The position numbers and the translations under genes are program-made. Below, piece by piece: positions 8,118 through 13,574 of a DNA stretch of 16,709 nt. The notes under the pieces were generated by a model. That model did not search any database. It was not told the DNA's origin and saw only the letters and a list, made by a program, of their open reading frames with translations. This DNA is from an uncultured Blautia sp. (lineage in GTDB: Bacteria; Bacillota; Clostridia; Lachnospirales; Lachnospiraceae). The number at the start of each line of letters is the position of its first letter. Within the stretch, counting starts at the first letter, position 1. The stretch spans positions 1 through 16,709 of the forward strand of contig CAKRRX010000049.1 in the NCBI GenBank assembly GCA_934394595.1, in the 5' to 3' direction.

Positions 8118-8621
8118 TTATAGGGTCTCGAATGCTTTTTCCGGGGAAGCAAAACCTTCTGCCTGTACAGATTCCTGGTATACCAGAACATCAAAAGGAA
8201 GCAATTCTTCTTTTTTCGCTGTACTTTTTATAACAATATTTTCAAAAACAGGTTCCGTCTGCTCTCCAGGAGCAAGTTTTTCCTGATAATAGTAATATCC
8301 ATCTTTTCCTTCTTTCCAAGATGAATGAATGACTACAGGTTCTAATTGTTCCTTGGCTGCAGAATCTGAGAACCGCACCAGGACTCTTACATATACCGGA
8401 ATCCTCGAGTCATTAACTACACCCGGCTTTTTCACAATTTTCATTCCCGGTTCCGGATTCTGTGGAGGATCAAATTCTTCCTCTATATGTGTATCATTCT
8501 GCGTCAGCCGAATCTCATTGATCGTTTCTTTTTCATCTGTAAGATAGGCATACACACCTGTTCCTGCACTTCCTATGGTAAGGCACAGAGTTATGATCAA
8601 AAGTATCCTTTTCCTTTTCAT
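8118..8621 (-). CDS. Small TasA/camelysin-like secreted protein (paralog 1, first gene of operon)
   Basis: First gene of the surface operon, 167 residues, the shortest paralog. The leader KRKRI plus a hydrophobic stretch runs to VYAYLTDEKETIN, a SipW-class junction. EEEFDPPQNPEPGMKIVKKPGVVND and VYVRVLVRF are the family core. YYYYQEKLAPGEQTEPVFENIVI and ESVQAEGFASPEKAF are the C-terminal blocks shared with TasA-like proteins and, in part, with paralog 4. The start is fixed by an in-frame TGA two codons upstream; GGTGAT five bases before the ATG is only a fair ribosome site. Small size and first position could suit an accessory or initiating subunit, like TapA in the B. subtilis tapA-sipW-tasA operon, but that is speculation. 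Regulation should come from the region at 8622-9175. Confidence 0.86.
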   Translation of the reverse strand: MKRKRILLIITLCLTIGSAGTGVYAYLTDEKETINEIRLTQNDTHIEEEFDPPQNPEPGMKIVKKPGVVNDSRIPVYVRVLVRFSDSAAKEQLEPVVIHSSWKEGKDGYYYYQEKLAPGEQTEPVFENIVIKSTAKKEELLPFDVLVYQESVQAEGFASPEKAFETL

Positions 8622-8670
8622 GAATCATCACCACAGATCGTTTCTTCGGTCTGCTCCTTTCCTGCTATTT

Positions 8671-8766
8671 TTAAAGTTCTTGTGTACAGACTGCATCTGT
8701 GCGACTATTTTCACCTGTTTCCCAACATATCTTCAGACAGAATGCGGCCTGCAGCTTCAACAGCAC
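8671..8766 (-). CDS. Possible 31-codon leader ORF with GTG start
   Basis: Open frame beginning GTG CTG TTG AAG and ending TAA, 31 codons with four cysteines (FCLKICWETG near the middle). AAGGAGG ends ten bases before the GTG, so the excellent ribosome site could serve it. It overlaps the Met-Cys-Cys micro-ORF in a different frame and ends about 50 bases before the first surface gene. I recognise no family. It may be a chance frame in a leader RNA. Confidence 0.25.
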   Translation of the reverse strand: MLLKLQAAFCLKICWETGENSRTDAVCTQEL

Positions 8767-8768
8767 AT
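8757..8768 (-). CDS. Possible micro-ORF Met-Cys-Cys-stop in operon leader
   Basis: ATG TGC TGT TGA sits eight bases after AAGGAGG (8777-8783), one of the best Shine-Dalgarno sites in the window, better than that of the first structural gene. Three-codon leader ORFs can act in attenuation or ribosome positioning. The two Cys codons raise the possibility of cysteine sensing, but no terminator/antiterminator pair was found downstream. Confidence 0.3.
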   Translation of the reverse strand: MCC

Positions 8769-8797
8769 GGGAATCACCTCCTTACATGGGAATGTGC
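8763..8797 (-). promoter_or_regulatory. Leader hairpin and direct repeat around a strong Shine-Dalgarno
   Basis: ACATGGGAAT (plus strand) occurs twice exactly, at 8765-8774 and 8784-8793, a 19-base period. GCACAT (8763-8768) and ATGTGC (8792-8797) are perfect inverted arms enclosing the Shine-Dalgarno, with the micro-ORF ATG inside one arm. A competing hairpin, ACAT-TCCC-ATGT on the minus strand, forms just upstream of the Shine-Dalgarno. The two folds exclude each other, so this could be a translation switch. Confidence 0.45.
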
Positions 8798-8803
8798 AAA
8801 ACC

Positions 8804-8849
8804 AGACTTTCCTATATAGCAATGTCGCCCATAGACGACATATCCGTTT
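8804..8849 (-). promoter_or_regulatory. Element A: palindrome-containing promoter/operator, copy 1
   Basis: Matches element B without gaps at 35 of 46 positions. On the minus strand the core is a 20-bp imperfect palindrome (8822-8841, plus-strand ATGTCGCCCATAGACGACAT), directly followed by TGC TATATA, an extended -10 at 8813-8818. A -35 at 17-bp spacing would be ATGTCG, a poor match, so an activator or MerR-like spacer binding is plausible. In minus-strand RNA the palindrome also folds as a complete eight-pair hairpin, counting one G-U pair. Confidence 0.6.
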
Positions 8850-9003
8850 GGGGATAGAATCAGAAAATATAAATTTTGAAATAACAGATTTGATTTTTAG
8901 AAAATAAAAAGAACATCATCATAATAATACAATTCAACTATTTACTAACTGGAAAATAATAACAGAAATAACATTGATAAAAAGAAACGCTTAAAGATTT
9001 TCT

Positions 9004-9018
9004 GACGGAGATACCGTC
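9004..9018 (-). other. Small hairpin near predicted transcript start
   Basis: GACGG/CCGTC, five G/C-rich pairs, closes a five-base loop, about eight bases downstream of the predicted start from the 9033-9060 promoter. There is no U tract on the minus side. It may be a 5' stabilising stem or chance. Confidence 0.3.
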
Positions 9019-9032
9019 TTTGATTACTTGAT

Positions 9033-9060
9033 ATGATATCATGTTTTATCTAAAAGTCAA
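9033..9060 (-). promoter_or_regulatory. Predicted sigma-A promoter for surface operon
   Basis: On the minus strand TTGACT (9055-9060), 16 bases, then TATCAT (9033-9038): five of six matches in each hexamer. Initiation near 9026 would give a leader of about 400 bases containing element A and the small ORFs before the first surface gene. The -10 overlaps a 10-bp perfect palindrome, ATGATATCAT. Confidence 0.6.
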
Positions 9061-9061
9061 T

Positions 9062-9112
9062 ACAGGAAATATTAAAGAAAAATAAAATTTATTTTCCCTT
9101 TCTATTTCCTGT
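9062..9112. repeat. 51-bp A/T-rich inverted repeat
   Basis: Perfect ten-base arms ACAGGAAATA (9062-9071) and TATTTCCTGT (9103-9112) continue inward as imperfect complementary A/T segments around AAATAAA/TTTATTT. As RNA it would be one long stem with a small loop. It lies between element B and the TTGACT promoter. It could end sigH transcripts, although no U tract follows on the minus strand, or be a protein site. Confidence 0.55.
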
Positions 9113-9114
9113 TT

Positions 9115-9160
9115 AAACTTTCACTTATAGTAATGTCACCAATAGGCAACATGTCTGTTT
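9115..9160 (-). promoter_or_regulatory. Element B: palindrome-containing promoter/operator, copy 2
   Basis: Direct repeat of element A, 311 bp away and in the same orientation, 15 bases after the sigH stop. Conserved blocks include ACTTTC, TATAG, AATGTC, ATAG, ACAT and GTTT. The minus-strand -10 equivalent is TATAAG (9124-9129). The palindrome 9133-9152 is less symmetric as DNA than copy A, but folds into a full eight-pair stem as minus-strand RNA when G-U pairs are allowed. Confidence 0.55.
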
Positions 9161-9175
9161 AGAAAAAAAAGAATT

Positions 9176-9763
9176 TTATACCTTTTCCAGAGCTTCCCGT
9201 ATTTTCGAACGAATCCTCTGAAGTGCATTGTCAATGGACTTTGGCGATTTGTTTAAGATTCTCGCAATTTCCACATATCCTTCACCTCTGAGGTACAGAT
9301 CCAGCACCTTTCGTTCCATTGGGCTTAAAAAGCCCATAAATTTCTGCTGAAGATCCCTTGCATTCTCCTGATCGATCACAATGGATTCCGGATTTTCCAC
9401 GCTCAGTTCCCAGATTGGGCTGCCTTCCTCCTCCTGATTCAACGAAACATAGGAATTCAATGGAATATGTTTCTGTCTGTTGGAAGACTGGATAGCACTG
9501 TAAAGCTGCCGGTCAATACACACACCTGCAAAAGTGGCAAAAATTGCCTCTCTGCCCGGCTGATAATCCCGTACTGCCTTAAAAAGTCCGATCATACCCT
9601 CCTGGATCAGATCGTCGGTATCTCCGCCAATGAGAAACATTGCACGTGCTTTCTGACGCACCAGTCCTTTATATTTCTCCATGAGATAGTCCTCGATGCT
9701 GGTCTCTCCGGCTCTGAAACGCATAATCAACTCTTCATCACTTACGTTGTCGAACTTTTCCAT
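9176..9763 (-). CDS. sigH: RNA polymerase sigma factor, SigH/Spo0H type
   Basis: Sigma-70 family factor, 195 residues, close in size to B. subtilis SigH (218), which drives the transition to stationary phase and early sporulation. Region 2 (about 29-97) contains DDLIQEGMIGLFKAVRDY and FATFAGVCIDRQL, which bind core polymerase and the -10. Region 4 (about 138-192) contains LSPMERKVLDLYLRGEGYVEIARILN and a helix-turn-helix for the -35. It follows rlmB by 25 bases and is the last gene of the ispF-cysS operon, the usual clostridial arrangement. GGTGG just upstream of the ATG is a modest ribosome site. Whether it controls the adjacent surface operon is open; no SigH-type promoter was recognised there. 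Confidence 0.93.
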   Translation of the reverse strand: MEKFDNVSDEELIMRFRAGETSIEDYLMEKYKGLVRQKARAMFLIGGDTDDLIQEGMIGLFKAVRDYQPGREAIFATFAGVCIDRQLYSAIQSSNRQKHIPLNSYVSLNQEEEGSPIWELSVENPESIVIDQENARDLQQKFMGFLSPMERKVLDLYLRGEGYVEIARILNKSPKSIDNALQRIRSKIREALEKV

Positions 9764-9788
9764 ACTTCCACCAACTTCCCATATTCTA

Positions 9789-10520
9789 CTATCTCAATCT
9801 CTGTCGTACGACCTCATAAGCCAGCACTCCCGCTGCAACAGAAGCATTCAGGGAATCGATATCCCCTTTCATGGGAATTGCAGCTACAAAATCACATTTT
9901 TCCCGGACAAGGCGGCTCACTCCCTCTCCTTCATTTCCAATGACCACACCCATAGGGCCTGTAAGATTCAGTTTATACATCAGTTCTCCGCCCATATCTG
10001 CGCAGACAAACCACAGACCTTCTTTTTTCAGTTCTTCAATAGTCTGTCCCAGATTGGAAACCTTCGCCACAGGAGTATAATTCAATGCCCCTGCAGATGT
10101 CTTGGCCACAGTGGAGGTAAGTCCTGCAGCATGTCTTTTTGGAATGATCACACCATGGGCTCCTGCAAGATTGGCAGTTCGGATGATTGCTCCCAGATTA
10201 TGAGGATCTTCAATGTCATCCAAAAGAAAGATAAACGGATCCTCCCCTTTCTTTCTGGCATTTTCCAGAATATCCTCCACAGTGGAATATTCATATGCTG
10301 CAACCTGTGCGATCACCCCCTGGTGGGCACCGGTCTCGCTTAACTGATCCAGTCTTTCCTTTGCTACAAAATTAATGATCGTATCTTTTTTTCTGGCCTC
10401 TCTGACGATTGTACGGACTGGCCCGTCCTGACACCTGTCCAGCACAAAAAGTTTATCTACACATTTACCGGAGCGGAATGCTTCCAGTACAGCATTGCGT
10501 CCTTCGATCTGCTCACTCAT
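9789..10520 (-). CDS. rlmB: 23S rRNA 2'-O-ribose methyltransferase, RlmB/TrmH family
   Basis: SPOUT-class methyltransferase, 243 residues, expected to methylate the ribose of G2251 in the 23S P-loop using S-adenosylmethionine. An N-terminal RNA-binding domain (IEGRNAVLEAF at 5-15) precedes the catalytic domain. Its knot motifs are DPHNLGAIIRTA (105-116), VVIGNEGEGVS (192-202) and the C-terminal IPMKGDIDSLNASVAAGVL (215-233), which form the cofactor site. The length is typical. AGGAGG lies five bases before the ATG, 19 bases after mrnC. E. coli numbering is used for the target; TrmH-family members can differ in site, so the exact nucleotide is inferred. Confidence 0.94.
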   Translation of the reverse strand: MSEQIEGRNAVLEAFRSGKCVDKLFVLDRCQDGPVRTIVREARKKDTIINFVAKERLDQLSETGAHQGVIAQVAAYEYSTVEDILENARKKGEDPFIFLLDDIEDPHNLGAIIRTANLAGAHGVIIPKRHAAGLTSTVAKTSAGALNYTPVAKVSNLGQTIEELKKEGLWFVCADMGGELMYKLNLTGPMGVVIGNEGEGVSRLVREKCDFVAAIPMKGDIDSLNASVAAGVLAYEVVRQRLR

Positions 10521-10539
10521 CGCAGCCTCCTGTATTATT

Positions 10540-10965
10540 TTATAATGTTTCCTCCGGGATTCCTGCTCTCACCAGCGCAAAAATCCTATGGTACTCTTCT
10601 TTCAGATAGAGATACCCCATCAGAGCCTCAAAACCTGTAGCTCTGCGGTAATCTGCCATCGTTGCATGTTTTGCCATTGTAGGAGAATGGGCATTCCTTC
10701 CCCTTTTATAAACTGCCAACTCTTCTTCTGTAAGCATAGGTTCCAGAATTTCCATCATGTGGGACTGGGTTCCTGCTTTTACAAGGTTGCTTGCCTGTTT
10801 ATGAAGCTGATTCACAGGACAGTTTCCCTTTTTCACAAGAATGGTCCGAATCACAAGTTCATAGACCCCATCTCCGATATAAGCCAGTGTAAGAGGGGAA
10901 TAAGTGCGCAAATCCCTGTCTTCCAGATGAAACAGTTCTTTTAATCCATTTATGCACGTTTCCAT
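10540..10965 (-). CDS. mrnC: Mini-ribonuclease III
   Basis: 141-residue RNase III catalytic domain without the double-stranded RNA-binding domain, as in Mini-III, which matures 23S rRNA ends in B. subtilis. Metal-binding acidic residues are visible in LAYIGDGVYEL (Asp32, Glu36) and TGFEALMGYLYL (Glu113). RNAHSPTMAKHA and DYRRATGFEAL are family signatures. The start overlaps the end of cysS by 16 bases, so translation is probably coupled. The cysS-mrnC-rlmB order matches B. subtilis and most Firmicutes. Confidence 0.95.
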   Translation of the reverse strand: METCINGLKELFHLEDRDLRTYSPLTLAYIGDGVYELVIRTILVKKGNCPVNQLHKQASNLVKAGTQSHMMEILEPMLTEEELAVYKRGRNAHSPTMAKHATMADYRRATGFEALMGYLYLKEEYHRIFALVRAGIPEETL

Positions 10966-12359
10966 TTTACACCTTCACGGGTATCCTTAAGGATAATTCC
11001 CTTTTCCAATAGTTCATCACGGATCTCATCTGCACGTTTGAAATCTTTCGCTTTTCTTGCCTCCTGACGTGCTGCGATCAGATCTTCAATTTCTTTGTCA
11101 AGGATTTCTTCCTTCTTCACTACATTCAGACCCAGAACATCACTTAAGCGAACCAGAACAGCAAGAAGACTCTTGGCAAATTCTCCTGAACTTTCCTCTG
11201 TCACATTGGTATTTGCAAATTTAACCAGCTCAAATACAGCTGCCAGAGCATCTGCTGTGTTAAAATCATCTTCCATTGCCTCTTCAAATTTCTTTACGTA
11301 ATTCTCAGATTCTGTAACGAGAGCTTTCTCTTCCTCTGACATCGTCTGAACTGCTGCATTTTCCTTTCGGTCATTTAAACGGCTTGCAGCTTCTATGATT
11401 CTTTCCAGCGCATTCTTGGAGGATTCCATAAGATCTGCGCTGAAATTCAGCGGACTTCTGTAATGTGCGTTGAGCATGAAGAAACGAAGAACCTGAAGAT
11501 CATACTGCTGTCCAATTTCACGGACTGTGCGGAAGTTACCAAGAGATTTGGACATTTTACGGTTGTCAATGTTCAGGAATGCATTGTGCATCCAGTATCT
11601 TGCAAACAGCTTTCCATTGCAGCACTCACTCTGTGCGATCTCGTTCTCATGATGGGGGAAAATCAGATCCTCACCGCCTGCATGGATGTCAATTTCTTCA
11701 CCCAGGTATTTCTTGGACATTACAGAACACTCAATGTGCCAGCCTGGACGGCCATCACACCATGGGGATGTCCAATATGGCTCTCCCTCTTTTTTGGGTT
11801 TCCAGAGAACAAAATCCAGCGGATCTTCCTTCTGGTCCTCACCGGAAACCTGAAGGGCACGGAAGCCGGACTGCAGATCATCCAGATTTTTGTGGGAAAG
11901 CTTTCCATATTCTTTAAATTTCTTTACGCGGAAGTATACAGTACCGTCAGCAACTGCATATGCGTATCCTTTGTCCATCAGAGTCTGGATCATCTCGATC
12001 ATTCCGTCGATTTCCTGAGTTGCCTGAGGATGGGTAGTGGCAGGCTTTACATTCATCCCTGCCATGTCCTTTTTGCACTCTGCTATATATCTGGTGGAAA
12101 TTTCCTCTGCGGAAACGCCCTCCTCAATTGCCTTTTTGATGATCTTATCATCTACATCTGTAAAGTTGGATACATAATTCACTTCATATCCTTTATATTC
12201 CAGATAACGGCGAACAGTATCAAAAATGATCATAGGTCTGGCATTTCCAATGTGGATCAGATTATATACAGTAGGTCCGCATACATACATTTTTACCTTT
12301 CCCTCTTCAAGAGGTACAAATTCCTCTTTTTTACGGGTAAGCGTATTAAAAATTTTCAT
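10950..12359 (-). CDS. cysS: Cysteinyl-tRNA synthetase
   Basis: Class I aminoacyl-tRNA synthetase charging tRNA-Cys, 469 residues, normal length. The HIGH-like motif is HIGN at 36-39 and KMSKS is at 268-272. The zinc ligands that select cysteine are Cys27 (MYVCGPTVYN), Cys211 (WHIECS), His236 and Glu240 (FPHHENE). A C-terminal helical, anticodon-binding part follows from about 340. GGAGG sits nine bases before the ATG. It lies 33 bases after ispF and overlaps mrnC. No T-box leader was found before it; expression likely comes from the ispF promoter. Confidence 0.97.
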   Translation of the reverse strand: MKIFNTLTRKKEEFVPLEEGKVKMYVCGPTVYNLIHIGNARPMIIFDTVRRYLEYKGYEVNYVSNFTDVDDKIIKKAIEEGVSAEEISTRYIAECKKDMAGMNVKPATTHPQATQEIDGMIEMIQTLMDKGYAYAVADGTVYFRVKKFKEYGKLSHKNLDDLQSGFRALQVSGEDQKEDPLDFVLWKPKKEGEPYWTSPWCDGRPGWHIECSVMSKKYLGEEIDIHAGGEDLIFPHHENEIAQSECCNGKLFARYWMHNAFLNIDNRKMSKSLGNFRTVREIGQQYDLQVLRFFMLNAHYRSPLNFSADLMESSKNALERIIEAASRLNDRKENAAVQTMSEEEKALVTESENYVKKFEEAMEDDFNTADALAAVFELVKFANTNVTEESSGEFAKSLLAVLVRLSDVLGLNVVKKEEILDKEIEDLIAARQEARKAKDFKRADEIRDELLEKGIILKDTREGVKWKRA

Positions 12360-12392
12360 GTGATTTTTCCTCCAGCTTATATGTTTCCGTTG

Positions 12393-12866
12393 TTATTTGA
12401 TATACAAAAGGCAGACGGCCTCAGATGCAATGCCCTCTTCTCTTCCTGTAAAGCCAAGCTTTTCTTCTGTGGTGGCCTTTATATTGAGACAGTCCATATC
12501 AATTTCCAGCGCTTTTGCTATGTTTTCCTTCATCTGTGGAATATGGGGCGCCATTTTCGGTTTCTGTGCAATGATAACCGCATCAATATTGCCTATCCCA
12601 TACCCTTTCTCGGAAAGAAGTGCTGCCACATGTTTCAGCAGCCGGATACTGGAAATCCCTTTATATGCAGGATCTGTATCTGGAAAATGCTGTCCGATAT
12701 CTCCAAGGGCCGCAGCACCCAGAAGCGCATCCATGATCGCATGGATCAGCACATCTGCATCAGAATGTCCAAGTAATCCCTTTTCCCAGGGTATTTTCAC
12801 TCCACCAAGGATCAGATCTCTGTCCTTTGTCAGTCTGTGTACATCATATCCCATTCCTACTCGCAT
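12393..12866 (-). CDS. ispF: 2-C-methyl-D-erythritol 2,4-cyclodiphosphate synthase
   Basis: Enzyme of the MEP (non-mevalonate) isoprenoid pathway, which cyclises CDP-methylerythritol 2-phosphate with release of CMP. The N-terminal [12 protein letters not shown] carries metal ligands Asp8 and His10, and His42 lies in [19 protein letters not shown], the [10 protein letters not shown] loop and the C-terminal [16 protein letters not shown] are signatures of the trimeric enzyme. The ATG at 12864-12866 was chosen because it puts the ligands at the same numbers as in E. coli (8, 10, 42). A GTG four codons upstream (12876-12878) has the better ribosome site (AGGA, six bases away), so the longer form is possible. 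First gene of the operon that ends with sigH. Confidence 0.95.
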   Translation of the reverse strand: MRVGMGYDVHRLTKDRDLILGGVKIPWEKGLLGHSDADVLIHAIMDALLGAAALGDIGQHFPDTDPAYKGISSIRLLKHVAALLSEKGYGIGNIDAVIIAQKPKMAPHIPQMKENIAKALEIDMDCLNIKATTEEKLGFTGREEGIASEAVCLLYIK

Positions 12867-12902
12867 AAGATTTTCCACTTTCTATCCTGCCTTTCTTTTG
12901 CA

Positions 12903-12928
12903 GGGAAATCTGTATATACAAATTTCCC
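12903..12928 (-). promoter_or_regulatory. 26-bp inverted repeat in ispF operon leader
   Basis: Perfect arms GGGAAAT/ATTTCCC flank a nearly self-complementary centre around TGTATATACA, so all 26 bases can pair with one T-G. It lies between the -10 (12944) and the ispF start. No U tract follows on the minus strand, so it is not an ordinary terminator. It may be an operator or a 5' stabilising stem. Confidence 0.5.
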
Positions 12929-12943
12929 ATGTTATCGTTGGCT

Positions 12944-12972
12944 ATTATACATGATTTCCCCCAAAAAATCAA
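12944..12972 (-). promoter_or_regulatory. Promoter of ispF-cysS-mrnC-rlmB-sigH operon
   Basis: On the minus strand TTGATT (12967-12972), 17 bases, then TATAAT (12944-12949), a near-consensus sigma-A promoter. Initiation near 12937 would give a leader of about 70 bases that includes the 26-bp inverted repeat. Confidence 0.85.
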
Positions 12973-13004
12973 CGCTACGATTCGCTATAAAAGCACAAAA
13001 AGAA

Positions 13005-13043
13005 AGCAAAAAGAGAGCCCCCAGTACTCCCAATACTGAGGGC
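13005..13043 (-). terminator. Rho-independent terminator downstream of ridA
   Basis: Ten-base stem (13017-13026 with 13034-13043, one C-A mismatch) with loop CTCCCAA. On the minus strand it is followed by CTCTCTTTTTG and another T run. It ends ridA and insulates the ispF promoter. The plus side also carries TTTT, but no plus-strand gene is present. Confidence 0.85.
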
Positions 13044-13128
13044 TTTTGCCTTTATTGAACATCATATCTTTTGCCTGCGGCAATATTGTATATGCCAATC
13101 TGGAAATCAATATGCCAATTCACCTGAA

Positions 13129-13503
13129 TCAGTCTACTGCTGCGATAAGCTCAACCTCGCAAAGAACATTCTTCGGAAGAGTCTTCACAGCTACACAGGA
13201 ACGTGCTGGCTTATTTACGAAATATTTCGCATAAACTTCATTGAATTTTGCAAAATCTCCCATATCAGCAAGGAAGCAGGTAGTCTTAACTACATTCTCG
13301 AAACCTGTTCCAGCTTCTTTCAGTACTTCTGCAAGGTTCTTCATTACCTGCTCTGCCTGAGTCTCAATTGTATCACCGCTAATCTCTCCAGTTGCCGGAT
13401 CTACCGGAATCTGTCCGGATGTAAATAATACCCCATTTAAAATCATAGCCTGTGAATATGGTCCGATTGCAGCCGGAGCCTTATCTGTATAAACTACTTT
13501 CAT
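13129..13503 (-). CDS. ridA: RidA family reactive imine deaminase
   Basis: 124-residue Rid/YjgF/UK114 protein, which hydrolyses reactive 2-aminoacrylate-type enamines/imines released by PLP enzymes such as threonine dehydratase. Family signatures are IGPYSQAM (13-20), FTSGQIPVDP (27-36), QVMKNLAEVL and the substrate-binding Arg101 in ARSCVAVKTLPK, followed by CEVELIA. Length is typical. AAGGGG lies nine bases before the ATG. The gene has its own promoter and terminator, so it is probably a single-gene unit. The Arg and surrounding residues support the archetypal active RidA subgroup. Confidence 0.95.
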   Translation of the reverse strand: MKVVYTDKAPAAIGPYSQAMILNGVLFTSGQIPVDPATGEISGDTIETQAEQVMKNLAEVLKEAGTGFENVVKTTCFLADMGDFAKFNEVYAKYFVNKPARSCVAVKTLPKNVLCEVELIAAVD

Positions 13504-13539
13504 TTTGTAAATCCCCTTTCTAATCTTTTAGCTGTTTCC

Positions 13540-13568
13540 AGTCTATCTCAAAAAATTCCAAACGTCAA
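13540..13568 (-). promoter_or_regulatory. Promoter of ridA
   Basis: TTGACG (13563-13568), 17 bases, TAGACT (13540-13545) on the minus strand. The -35 begins only seven bases after the stop of the upstream gene. Confidence 0.65.
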
Positions 13569-13574
13569 GCCCAT

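Larger units (their letters stand above)
8622..9175. other. Long AT-rich regulatory region between sigH and the surface operon
   Basis: 553-bp gap with no conventional gene. By direct count, 8881-9000 is 20% G+C (24 of 120). From right to left it holds element B (9115-9160), a 51-bp inverted repeat (9062-9112), a TTGACT/TATCAT promoter (9033-9060), a short GACGG/CCGTC hairpin (9004-9018), element A (8804-8849), and a leader with a strong ribosome site and small ORFs (8671-8797). All oriented signals point toward the surface operon. No intrinsic terminator with a clear U tract separates sigH from it. Confidence 0.8.

Noticed and set aside
4217..8621. M73 peptidase (camelysin) activity for the TasA-like proteins
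   Set aside because: No HExxH or other zinc-protease motif was seen in any of the five; the family name reflects homology only.
8804..9160. Invertible promoter flanked by recombinase sites
   Set aside because: The two elements match best as direct, not inverted, repeats (46 bp, 35 identities); only the short palindromic cores match inverted. No recombinase gene is in the window.
8622..9175. c-di-GMP or other known riboswitch in the surface operon leader
   Set aside because: No GEMM-type conserved blocks or other riboswitch consensus known to me could be found by eye.
9696..10343. 215-codon plus-strand frame opposite sigH and rlmB
   Set aside because: Antisense to two well-supported genes with conserved motifs; no family features of its own.
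11463..12776. 437-codon open frame on the plus strand opposite cysS and ispF
   Set aside because: It lies fully antisense to two certain housekeeping genes, has no recognisable motif, is rich in Cys/Phe/Ile runs typical of an antisense shadow, and has no promoter or ribosome site of note.
12360..12943. T-box leader upstream of cysS
   Set aside because: Only 33 bases separate ispF and cysS, and the operon leader is too short and lacks a T-box sequence or terminator.
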